From JAAYBF01 sp963716445 (GTDB taxonomy: Bacteria; Actinomycetota; Thermoleophilia; Solirubrobacterales; Thermoleophilaceae), in the NCBI GenBank assembly GCA_963716445.1, contig OY970313.1, positions 2,046,001 to 2,110,000 of the forward strand: a stretch of 64,000 nt of DNA. The letters run 5' to 3'. Every line of letters starts with the position of its first letter. Position 1 is the first letter of the stretch. The notes under the pieces were generated by a model. That model was not told the origin of the DNA. It did no database searches and saw nothing but the letters and a program-made list of their open reading frames with translations. The position numbers and the translations under genes are program-made. Of this stretch, positions 33,022 through 40,616 are shown piece after piece.

Positions 33022-33064
33022 CGTGGGTCGCCGGCGCGACGTCGAGCCGGACCGCGTAGAGAAC

Positions 33065-33070
33065 TACACT
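33065..33070 (+). promoter_or_regulatory. -10 element of a GT2 gene
   Basis: TACACT ends seven bases before the GTG at 33078. No SD is present. Confidence 0.5.
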
Positions 33071-33077
33071 CGCGCAC

Positions 33078-33965
33078 GTGCCAGACGAGAGCTCACCGGG
33101 GGCGAGCGACGCCGAGGCGGCGACCCTACCGAAAGGCCTCGAGGACGTCACGCCGGCAGTGGTCACCTGCGACGACGACCCCGGCTACCTCGCCGAGGCG
33201 CTCGACGTGACGATCGGCGAGGGCATGGCCGAGCCGGTTCTCGTCGTCGACATGTCGAGCGGGGACGGCGTGCGCCGCGTCTGCGAGGAGCGCGGCGACG
33301 CGATCCGCTACGTGGCGGCGCCCGACTCGCGCGGGGTGTCTGACTCGCGCAACCGCGCGCTGGCCGCCACGCGCACCCGCTACCTGCTCTTCCTCGACGC
33401 CGACGCGCTGCCGACGCCGGGCTGGGCCGCGGCGATGCGCCGGGCGTTCGAGCGGGCCGACGGCGTCGCGATCGTCGGCGCCCGCTGCCCGGCGCGCTGG
33501 ACCGACCGGCCGCCGCGGCTGTTCCGCACCGCGCTCGCGGGGGACTTCCTGTCGCTCTTCGAGCTCGGCGACGAGCCGATCGACGTGCCGCGGATCATGG
33601 GCACCAGCTACGCGATCGACCGCGAGCGCGTGCCGGCCGAGCCGTTCCCGCTCGAGCTGGGGTTCGGGCCCGGCACGAGCCTCGCCGGCGAGGAGGTCGA
33701 GCTCTGCGAGCGCGCTCGCGAGCAGGGCTGGCGCGTGCGCTACGAGCCGTCGGCCGTCGTCTTCCACACGATCCGTCCGGGCCGCGCGACCTGGCGCTCG
33801 ATGCTGCGGCGCGCCTTCCACGCCGGACAGGAGGGGCGGCGGCTCGGACGGCGGCTGGAGCCGCTGCCGCGGCGCGTAGGACCCGCGGACCGCCTCTTCC
33901 AGGCCGCGATCGCGCCGGCGTTCGCGGCGGGCATGCTGGCCGGCGCCCGCGACAACGCCGGCTAG
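33078..33965 (+). CDS. Family 2 glycosyltransferase (GT-A)
   Basis: The 295-aa protein has a GT-A fold that lacks the usual V-V-D-D-G-S motif; it reads V-V-D-M-S-S-G-D instead. It keeps S-R-N-R-A-L-A followed by Y-L-L-F-L-D-A-D, the metal-binding D-x-D, and E-E-V-E-L-C-E-R-A in the acceptor region, then an Arg-rich amphipathic tail. The altered first motif may change nucleotide preference. Monocistronic; GTG start with a -10 hexamer seven bases upstream. Confidence 0.82.
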   Translation: MPDESSPGASDAEAATLPKGLEDVTPAVVTCDDDPGYLAEALDVTIGEGMAEPVLVVDMSSGDGVRRVCEERGDAIRYVAAPDSRGVSDSRNRALAATRTRYLLFLDADALPTPGWAAAMRRAFERADGVAIVGARCPARWTDRPPRLFRTALAGDFLSLFELGDEPIDVPRIMGTSYAIDRERVPAEPFPLELGFGPGTSLAGEEVELCERAREQGWRVRYEPSAVVFHTIRPGRATWRSMLRRAFHAGQEGRRLGRRLEPLPRRVGPADRLFQAAIAPAFAAGMLAGARDNAG

Positions 33966-33983
33966 CGCCGGCGCCGTATTCCG

Positions 33984-34739
33984 CTATCGGCGGCGCAGAC
34001 GCGCGATCGCCCTTTGGACGGGCGGCGAGCGGTCGATCAGCAGGTGACGGGCGTAGGCCGCGATGCGCGCCGGCGGCGAGAGGTAGCCGAACCGCGGCAC
34101 GCGGTCGAAGCGCCGGCCGATCGAGTCGTAGCCGACCTCGTCGTCGAGCTTGCGAAAGCAGACGGTGCGGTAGCTGATCGCACCCTCGAGCTCCCAGGAC
34201 GGGCTCGACCTCAGGAACCTGACGACCATGTTCACCGACGGCAGGTAGGCGTCATCGAGGACGATCCGGCCGCCGACCTTCAGCTGGCGCGCGGTGAAGA
34301 ACCAGTCGAGCGCCGGGAACGGGAACAGATGGGCGCCGTCGAGCAGCGCCAGGTCGAGCGGCCGCGGCCGCCAGCCGTCGGTCAGCGCCTCGTCGGAGGA
34401 GGCTGCGACGAAGGTCACGTCGTCGGTCGATATCCCGTGCTCGTCGCACCAGGCGCGGATGCGGTCGTGCTCGCCCGGCGCGGGCGAGATCACCGTGTGC
34501 GAGGCGCCGCTCGCCGCGAAGACGATCGACGACGCGCCGGATCCGGTCTCCAGCGTCGTCATGCCCGGCTGCACCGTCCGCTCGAGCCACTCGAGCGCGG
34601 ACCAGGCGAGCCCGAAGTAGGCGTCGCCCGCACCGTGGAGGCTCGGCGGAGCGGCGCGGATCTTCTGCGTCAGCTGGCCTCGGATCGGCGAGAGAATAGT
34701 CGCGGGCCCGGCGCGAGCGGCCGCGGGCCGGCTTACCAT
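33984..34739 (-). CDS. SAM-dependent methyltransferase-like protein
   Basis: The 251-aa protein shows class I methyltransferase features: L-E-T-G-S-G-A-S-S-I-V-F-A as motif I, H-T-V-I-S-P-A-P for strand 2, D-L-A-L-L-D-G-A-H for strand 4, and G-G-R-I-V-L-D-D-A-Y for strand 5. This is the Methyltransf_24 type often seen in glycan clusters. The ATG lies only eight bases from the start of the divergent GT4 gene. Substrate unknown, probably a sugar. Confidence 0.78.
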   Translation of the reverse strand: MVSRPAAARAGPATILSPIRGQLTQKIRAAPPSLHGAGDAYFGLAWSALEWLERTVQPGMTTLETGSGASSIVFAASGASHTVISPAPGEHDRIRAWCDEHGISTDDVTFVAASSDEALTDGWRPRPLDLALLDGAHLFPFPALDWFFTARQLKVGGRIVLDDAYLPSVNMVVRFLRSSPSWELEGAISYRTVCFRKLDDEVGYDSIGRRFDRVPRFGYLSPPARIAAYARHLLIDRSPPVQRAIARLRRR

Positions 34740-34747
34740 CCGCGCCC

Positions 34748-35905
34748 GTGCACGTCGCCTTCTCGCTGCTGACGCTGTTCCCGGGCCGCGTCGGCGGCTC
34801 CGAGTCGAACGTGCGCGGCCTGCTGCGCCAGTACGTCGCCGGCAACGGGCCCGAGCGGGTGACGGTGCTCGCCAACGCCCCGGTGATGGAGGCGTATCGC
34901 GACCGCGTCGGCGGTCCGGTCGCGTTGCACCACGTTCGCAGCTACCGCCAGGGCGACGGCGCAGCGACCCGGCTCGCCGCGATGACCGCGGCGGCGGTCG
35001 CGCCGCGGCTCGCCGCGCGCGACGTCCCGGCCGGCGTCGACGTCCTCCACCACCCCGTCACCGTGCCGGTGCCGCGGCTGCCGGAGGTTCCGACCGTGAC
35101 GACCGTCTACGACCTCCAGCACCACGAGCTGCCGGGCTTCTTCTCGCGCGCCGAGCGGCTGTTCCGGCGCTGGGCCTACGACGGCGCGGCGCGCGGCGCC
35201 GACCTCGTCCTGACCTCGAGCGAGTACTCGCGCCAGCGGCTGGTCGAGCTGGCCGGCGTCGCACCGGAGCGCGCGGTGGCCGTCCACATGGGGATCGACC
35301 ACGACCGCTTCGCGCCGACCCCCACCGCCGCCGACGCGACGCTCGCCGAGCGGCTGTCGCTGCCCGAGCGCTACGTCGTCTACCCGGCCAACCTCTGGCC
35401 GCACAAGAACCACGAGCGGCTGGTGCGCGCGCTCGCCGCGGCCGAGGACCGCGAGCTGCGGCTGCTGCTGACCGGCCAGGACTACGGCCGCTATCCGGCG
35501 CTCGAGCACCAGGCCCGCGACCTCGGCGTCGGCGAGCGCATCCGCCACCTCGGCTACCTCGCGCCGGAGGACGTGCCGGCGCTCTACCGCGGCGCCACCG
35601 CGATGGTCTTCCCCAGCCTCTACGAGGGCTTCGGCTCGCCGCCGCTCGAGGCGATGGCCTGCGGCTGCCCGGTCGCCTGCTCGACGCGCGGCTCGCTGGC
35701 GGAGGTCGTCGGCGACGCGGCACTGACCTTCGACCCCGAGTCCGCCGAGGCGATCGCCGCCGCGATCGACCGCATCGTCACCGACGACGGCCTGCGCGCC
35801 TCGCTGCGCTCAGGCGGTCTCGAGCGCGCCGCCGCCTTCACCTGGGAGGCGGCCGCCGAGCGTCACGTCGAGCTGTACGCGCGTGCCGCGGCCGAGCGCG
35901 CCTAG
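34748..35905 (+). CDS. Family 4 glycosyltransferase
   Basis: The 385-aa GT-B enzyme has G-R-V-G-G-S-E at its N-terminus, Y-P-A-N-L-W-P-H-K-N-H in the donor domain, and P-S-L-Y-E-G-F-G-S-P-P-L-E-A-M-A-C-G, the GT4 E-x7-E motif. The W-P-H-K-N-H signature resembles mannosyltransferases such as WbdA-like and MtfB-like enzymes, so GDP-mannose or GDP-rhamnose is a reasonable donor guess. GTG start with TACCAT eight bases upstream; that hexamer lies within the first codons of the divergent methyltransferase. Confidence 0.88.
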   Translation: MHVAFSLLTLFPGRVGGSESNVRGLLRQYVAGNGPERVTVLANAPVMEAYRDRVGGPVALHHVRSYRQGDGAATRLAAMTAAAVAPRLAARDVPAGVDVLHHPVTVPVPRLPEVPTVTTVYDLQHHELPGFFSRAERLFRRWAYDGAARGADLVLTSSEYSRQRLVELAGVAPERAVAVHMGIDHDRFAPTPTAADATLAERLSLPERYVVYPANLWPHKNHERLVRALAAAEDRELRLLLTGQDYGRYPALEHQARDLGVGERIRHLGYLAPEDVPALYRGATAMVFPSLYEGFGSPPLEAMACGCPVACSTRGSLAEVVGDAALTFDPESAEAIAAAIDRIVTDDGLRASLRSGGLERAAAFTWEAAAERHVELYARAAAERA

Positions 35906-35923
35906 CCGCGGTCGCTCGACGCT

Positions 35924-36694
35924 CTACCGGCCGGACATCGCGCGGTCGTCGACCGGGCGCCGGCCGTCGGTCGACGGGCGAGCCCTGTGCGGCATGCGCA
36001 GGCCGATGCTGAAGCGGCACTCGAGCAGCTTGCGGATCACCCTCAGCCCGTCGCGGGCGGTGAGCTTCTTGCCCTCCTCGCGGCCGCGGGCTCGATAGCG
36101 GACCGGCATCTCGTAGATCCGGTAGCCGCCGGCCAGCAGCCGACCGGTGATCTCGGGCTCGATGTCGAAGCCGCGCGACCGCAGGTCGAGCGAGCGGAAG
36201 ACGTCTGTCCGCATCACCTTGTGGCAGGTCATGATGTCGGCCAGCCAGGTGTTGAACAGGACGTTGGCGGCGAGCGTGACGCCCTTGTTGCCCACCACGT
36301 ACCAGAAGCTGAAGGCCGAGTGCGACTCGAACCCGCGCGCTCCGAAGACGACCTCGGCCTCGCCGTCGAGCAGCGGCTGGAGCAGCTTGCCGAGGTCGGC
36401 GGGGTCGTACTCGAGGTCGGCGTCCATGACCGCCGAGTAGGCGCCGCTCGCGTGCTCGAGGGCGGTCCGCACCGCGGCTCCCTTGCCGGCGTTGCGCTCG
36501 TGCGAGACGAGTTTCACGCGCGGGTCGTCGGCACGGGCGGCAAGCAGCTCGGCGGTCCCGTCGGTCGAACCGTCGTCCACGATCACGACCTCGACGTCGT
36601 CGACCGGGTAGTCGGCGCCGAGCACCTGCTCGATCGCCGACTCGACGGTCGCCCGCTCGTTGAAGACTGGAATGAGGATCGAGAGGTCGGGCAC
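35924..36694 (-). CDS. Family 2 glycosyltransferase, dolichol/polyprenyl-phosphate sugar synthase-like
   Basis: The 256-aa cytoplasmic GT-A enzyme has I-L-I-P-V-F-N-E, V-V-I-V-D-D-G-S-T-D at 36-45, and V-M-D-A-D-L-E-Y-D-P at 89-98. The last corresponds to the D-A-D-L-Q-H-P region of DPM1-like enzymes. N-K-G-V-T-L-A-A-N-V-L and D-I-M-T-C-H-K-V further support polyprenyl-phosphate mannose or glucose synthases. Such lipid-linked sugars would feed the GT-C membrane enzymes, one of which is divergently encoded next to it. GTG start chosen at the beginning of the domain. Confidence 0.87.
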   Translation of the reverse strand: MPDLSILIPVFNERATVESAIEQVLGADYPVDDVEVVIVDDGSTDGTAELLAARADDPRVKLVSHERNAGKGAAVRTALEHASGAYSAVMDADLEYDPADLGKLLQPLLDGEAEVVFGARGFESHSAFSFWYVVGNKGVTLAANVLFNTWLADIMTCHKVMRTDVFRSLDLRSRGFDIEPEITGRLLAGGYRIYEMPVRYRARGREEGKKLTARDGLRVIRKLLECRFSIGLRMPHRARPSTDGRRPVDDRAMSGR

Positions 36695-36706
36695 CGCGGC
36701 GCCGCA

Positions 36707-36720
36707 CCCTACCGGTAGGG
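36707..36720. promoter_or_regulatory. 14-bp perfect palindrome between divergent glycan genes
   Basis: CCCTACCGGTAGGG is its own reverse complement and sits in the 29-base gap between the GT2 gene (start 36694) and the GT-C gene (start 36724). On the minus strand TAGGGT at 36706-36711 would serve as -10 of the GT2 gene. It may be a bidirectional promoter or an operator. Confidence 0.5.
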
Positions 36721-36723
36721 CGG

Positions 36724-38625
36724 GTGGATAGGTTGCCGTCGGTGGGCGGGTTCCTGACATTGCTCGTGGCGGTCGCACTCGTCGCCGGATGCGCGCTTCC
36801 GCTGACCTGGAGCATGCGGATCCGCGGAGCGGCAGCGTTGGTGGCGGCGCTCGTCGTCGCCGCAGCGGAGATCGTGCTGCTGATGATCGCGCTGTCGCTC
36901 GCCGACGCGCTCCAGGTTGGCTGGATGCTGCTCGGCGAGGCGCTGCTCGCCGTCGTGGCGATCGCCGTCTGGCAGCGCGCCGGCCGCCCGCGCCCGCCGC
37001 TGCGCGGATCGCTCCCGAGCCGCCGGGCGGCGCGCGAGTGGGCGCGCGCCAACCCCGCCGCCACCGGCATGGCGGCCGTGGCGGCGGCCGCCCTCGCCCT
37101 GCAGCTCGTGATGGCGCTGGCCGTCGCGCCGAACAACTGGGACTCGATGACCTATCACCTCGCCCGGATCGGGTACTGGCTCCAGTTCGACTCGGTCCGT
37201 CACTTCGACGACGGCACGATCCGCCAGCTCGCCAACCCGCCCAACGGCGAGTACCTCCAGGGCTGGACGATGCTGCTGAGCGGAGGCGACCGCTTCGCGA
37301 ACGCCGTCCAGTGGGTGACCCTCGTCGGCCTCGCGGCGGCGATCGGCGGCATGGCCCGGGCGCTCGGCTTCAGCCGCGCGGCGGCGCTGTTCGCCGCGTC
37401 GCTGTTCGTGGCGATGCCTCAGCCGATCCTCCAGGCGGCCTCGACCCAGAACGACCTGATCGTGTCGTTCTTCGTGGTCGCCGCGCTGCTGTTCGGCCTT
37501 CGCGGCCTGCGCGACCGCTCGACCCCGGAGCTGGCGCTGTTCGGCGCCGCGCTCGGACTCGCGGTCGGGACCAAGGGGACGGCGCTGCTGGCCGTCCCGG
37601 GGATCGGCCTCGTGCTCGCCGTCGCGGCCTGGCGCTACTCGGCGCCCGCCGGCGTCCTGCTGCGCGCGACCGCCGCCGCGGCGGCCGGGGTGATCGTCCT
37701 CGGGTCGTTCAACTACGCGCTCAACCTCGACGCCTACGGCGATCCGCTCGGCGATCTCCCGAAGCTGACCGAGCGACAGAGCCCGGTGGGCGAGAACGCC
37801 GTCCGGGCGGGCTGGACGCTCGTCGACTCGACCGGCGTCTCGATGCCGTGGCTCGACGTCGGCCTGCGACGACCGGTCAACAAGCTGCTCGGCGACGTCA
37901 GAACGCCCGACTTCGCGGGCTACTCGATCGACACCGGCGTCCAGGAGGACACCAGCGCCTTCGGCCTGCTCGGGCTGCTGGCGCTGATCGTCCTCGCCGT
38001 CGCGCTCGTGGCCAGGCGCACGCCGTGGGACCGTCGTGCGGTCGCCGCCGCCGCGCTCGCCTACCTGGCGCTGTTCCTGGTCGTCAACGAGTACAACCCG
38101 TGGGTCGCCCGGCTGATGATGCCGGCCCTCGCGATCGGGGCGCCGCTGCTCGCGCTGCTCTACCGCCGTGGCTGGACGCGCGGGACGGCCGTCGCCCTCG
38201 CGCTGCTCAGCCTGCTGCCGAGCCTGTTCGTCAACCCGCTGAAGCCGCTGTTCGTCGAGCCCGCCGCCCCGACCGTCTTCGCCCTCGACCGGATCGAGCA
38301 GCAGACGCTCGTGCGGCCCGATGTAGCGCCGGCGCTGCGCGAGCTCGACACCCGCCTGCCGGCGGACGCGCCGATCGGCTTCGTCGGCAACGGCGACAGC
38401 TGGGACTACCCGTTCTTCGGCGAAGGCCTGGAGCGCCGGGTGGTGCCGCTCGCTCCGAGCGCGGCGTCGCGCGACACGATGCGCCGCGAAAGCCTGCGCG
38501 GGATCGTCTTCGCCAACACGCCGCCGCCGCGCGGCCTCGACGCGGAGCAGCTCGCCCCGGGCTACTGGCTGGCCGTCCGCCAACCGCGGGCGCGCAGCCC
38601 GCGGGCCGCGCGCAGCGCCCGGTAG
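36724..38625 (+). CDS. GT39-like polytopic membrane glycosyltransferase
   Basis: The 633-aa membrane protein has about twelve TM segments. After the first helices it carries A-P-N-N-W-D-S-M-T-Y-H-L-A-R-I, where D of W-D-S corresponds to the catalytic Asp of GT-C enzymes of the PMT/GT39 type. This is a well-conserved pattern in actinobacterial glycan clusters. It probably takes a polyprenyl-phosphate sugar supplied by the neighbouring synthase. GTG start; TTG at 36733 is an alternative. Its last 64 bases overlap the end of the converging GT2 gene. Confidence 0.75.
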   Translation: MDRLPSVGGFLTLLVAVALVAGCALPLTWSMRIRGAAALVAALVVAAAEIVLLMIALSLADALQVGWMLLGEALLAVVAIAVWQRAGRPRPPLRGSLPSRRAAREWARANPAATGMAAVAAAALALQLVMALAVAPNNWDSMTYHLARIGYWLQFDSVRHFDDGTIRQLANPPNGEYLQGWTMLLSGGDRFANAVQWVTLVGLAAAIGGMARALGFSRAAALFAASLFVAMPQPILQAASTQNDLIVSFFVVAALLFGLRGLRDRSTPELALFGAALGLAVGTKGTALLAVPGIGLVLAVAAWRYSAPAGVLLRATAAAAAGVIVLGSFNYALNLDAYGDPLGDLPKLTERQSPVGENAVRAGWTLVDSTGVSMPWLDVGLRRPVNKLLGDVRTPDFAGYSIDTGVQEDTSAFGLLGLLALIVLAVALVARRTPWDRRAVAAAALAYLALFLVVNEYNPWVARLMMPALAIGAPLLALLYRRGWTRGTAVALALLSLLPSLFVNPLKPLFVEPAAPTVFALDRIEQQTLVRPDVAPALRELDTRLPADAPIGFVGNGDSWDYPFFGEGLERRVVPLAPSAASRDTMRRESLRGIVFANTPPPRGLDAEQLAPGYWLAVRQPRARSPRAARSAR

Positions 38626-39377
38626 ACGAGCACGATCAGGCCGCTCATCGCCCGGTTGACGGCGACCGGCAGCGGGTGGCCGGCGCCGTGCACGCGCGCG
38701 CACTCGGCGTGCTCCTCGAACTGGAGCTCGAAGCCCTCCATGCTCTGCGTGCCCTCGGTCATCCGGAAGCTCGACAGCGTCTGGCGCAGCACCACGGGAG
38801 GGTGGCGGCGGCCGACGCGCAGCCAGAGGTCGTAGTCGTGGGAGATCCGGTAGCGCGGATCTAGCGGGCCGGCCTCGTCGAGCGCCCGCCGGCGGACGAA
38901 GGTCGCGGGATCGGAGACGAAGTTCTGCGTCAGGTAGAGCGGGTAGGACCAGCGGCGCAGCAGCGCGTTCTTGTAGGCAGTCACGCCGCGCCGGATCTCG
39001 TTGCCCTCGCCGTCGACGACGTCGCAGTAGCCGGTCACCCACGTCGCGGACGGGTCGCGGGCGAACGCCTCGCCGACGGCGCGCAGCGCTCCGGGGTGAT
39101 AGCGGTCGTCGGCGTTGAGCCAGGCGATCACCTCGCCGCCGGTCATCGCAACGCCCTTGTTGACGGCGTCGACGCGGCCGTCGTCGGGCTCGGAGACGAA
39201 GCGCACGCCCTCCGCGCGCTCGAGGATCTCCAGCGTGCCGTCGGTCGATCCGCCGTCGACGACGAGGTGCTCGACGCTCGGATAGGCCTGCGCGCGGACG
39301 CTCTCGATCGCCTCCTCGATCGTGGCGGCGGCGTTCAAGCAGGGCGTTACGACGCTGATGGAGGGCAGCTCGACCAC
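38562..39377 (-). CDS. Family 2 glycosyltransferase
   Basis: The 271-aa GT-A protein has S-V-V-T-P-C-L-N, V-V-D-G-G-S-T-D-G-T (the WcaA/EpsE-type variant), A-V-N-K-G, and W-L-N-A-D-D-R-Y-H-P-G for metal binding. I-S-H-D-Y-D-L-W-L-R lies in the acceptor region. GTG start at 39377; a hexamer TATATT lies ten bases upstream. The stop lies inside the 3' end of the converging GT-C gene (64-base overlap). Confidence 0.88.
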   Translation of the reverse strand: MVELPSISVVTPCLNAAATIEEAIESVRAQAYPSVEHLVVDGGSTDGTLEILERAEGVRFVSEPDDGRVDAVNKGVAMTGGEVIAWLNADDRYHPGALRAVGEAFARDPSATWVTGYCDVVDGEGNEIRRGVTAYKNALLRRWSYPLYLTQNFVSDPATFVRRRALDEAGPLDPRYRISHDYDLWLRVGRRHPPVVLRQTLSSFRMTEGTQSMEGFELQFEEHAECARVHGAGHPLPVAVNRAMSGLIVLVYRALRAARGLRARGWRTASQ

Positions 39378-39441
39378 GGGAGTGGGCAATATATGGGTGC
39401 GGCGAGCGCAACTACGTGCCCTCTCGGCGCTTCTAGCACTG

Positions 39442-40197
39442 ATGAGCCCCATCAATCGCAACCTTGCCGTCGTGCCGGCCTACAACGAGTCGGAGACGAT
39501 CGCCCGCGTCGTCCGCGAGCTGAACGAGGTCGCGCCCGACTTCGACGTGCTCGTGGTCGACGACGGCTCGACGGACGCGACCGCCGCGATCGCCCAGGCC
39601 GTCGGCGCGCGCGTGCTGCGCCTGCCGTTCAACCTCGGGATCGGCGGCGCGGTGCAGGCCGGGTTCGTCTTCGCGCTCGAGAACGGCTACGAGCGGATGG
39701 TCCAGGTCGACGGCGACGGGCAGCACGTCGCCGCGGAGATCCCGGTCCTGCGCGAGGCGATGGACGACGACCCGCGGATCGACATGGTCTGCGGCTCGCG
39801 CTTCGTGACCGACAGCGGCTACCTCGCGCCGATCAGCCGCCGCACCGGCATCCATATCTTCGCCTTCCTGCTTTCACGGCTGGTCGGGCAGCGGGTCACC
39901 GACCCGACCTCCGGCTTTCGCCTCTACAACCGCCGCGGGATCGCGCTGTTCGCGCGCGACTACCCCCACGACTACCCCGAGGTCGAGGCTGTGCTGATGG
40001 TCCACCACCACCAGCTACGGATGCGTGAGGTGCCGGTCAAGATGCTCGAGCGCGGCGGCGGCGTCTCCTCGATCCGCTCCGGCAAGTCGGCCTACTACAT
40101 GGTCAAGGTGCTGCTCGCGATCTTCGTCGGCCTCGTCCGCCGCCGCCCGGTCGTCCAGCCCGGCGACGCCTCGCCGGTGACCGCCCAGGGGATCTGA
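39442..40197 (+). CDS. Family 2 glycosyltransferase, DPM1/GtrB-like
   Basis: The 251-aa protein has V-V-P-A-Y-N-E-S, V-V-D-D-G-S-T-D at 38-45, N-L-G-I-G-G-A-V-Q, and M-V-Q-V-D-G-D-G-Q-H at 86-95. Near the C-terminus are D-P-T-S-G-F-R and two hydrophobic stretches. This is the pattern of polyprenyl-phosphate glycosyltransferases paired with DUF2304 proteins. The stop overlaps the DUF2304 start (TGATG), so the pair is coupled. Confidence 0.9.
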   Translation: MSPINRNLAVVPAYNESETIARVVRELNEVAPDFDVLVVDDGSTDATAAIAQAVGARVLRLPFNLGIGGAVQAGFVFALENGYERMVQVDGDGQHVAAEIPVLREAMDDDPRIDMVCGSRFVTDSGYLAPISRRTGIHIFAFLLSRLVGQRVTDPTSGFRLYNRRGIALFARDYPHDYPEVEAVLMVHHHQLRMREVPVKMLERGGGVSSIRSGKSAYYMVKVLLAIFVGLVRRRPVVQPGDASPVTAQGI

Positions 40198-40616
40198 TGG
40201 AGCTGCGGATCCAGCTCGTGTCGATCGTCGCCGCCGGCGGCCTCTTCCTCCTCGTGCTCGAGCTGGTGCGTCGCCGCCGCCTGCTCGAGCGCTACGCGCT
40301 GCTGTGGCTGTTCAGCGCACTCGCGCTGCTCGGCCTGGCGCTGTGGAGCGGGCTGCTCGAGCGGATCGCGAACACGATCGGGATCATCTACCCGCCGAAT
40401 GCGCTGTTCCTGATCGCTTTCGGCTTCGTCCTCGTCCTGCTGCTGCACTTCTCGCTCGCCGTCTCGCGCCTGACCGACCAGACGAAGGTGCTCGCCCAGC
40501 GCCTCGCGATGGTCGAGGAGCGCCAGGGCCGCTCAGAGGCGGACCAGGCCGCGCACGAGCCGGCGCTCGGATCGGTCGAGCCAGAGCAGGCGGTACGCGA
40601 CCCAGTATCCGGCTAG
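40197..40616 (+). CDS. DUF2304 family membrane protein
   Basis: The 139-aa protein has three TM segments (about 8-25, 33-52, 65-85) and a charged C-terminal coiled coil (S-R-L-T-D-Q-T-K-V-L-A-Q-R). The first codon shares one base with the upstream stop. DUF2304 proteins regularly follow DPM1-like GT2 genes and are thought to assist them at the membrane. The 3' end overlaps the converging flippase gene by 84 bases, so both C-termini are written in the same DNA. Confidence 0.85.
   Translation: MELRIQLVSIVAAGGLFLLVLELVRRRRLLERYALLWLFSALALLGLALWSGLLERIANTIGIIYPPNALFLIAFGFVLVLLLHFSLAVSRLTDQTKVLAQRLAMVEERQGRSEADQAAHEPALGSVEPEQAVRDPVSG

Noticed and set aside
36709..39411. 900-codon minus-strand frame opposite the GT39-like gene
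   Set aside because: Composition is H, R, D, G rich with no motif, while the plus strand encodes a clear GT-C enzyme and the minus strand already has a GT2 in another frame at its right end.
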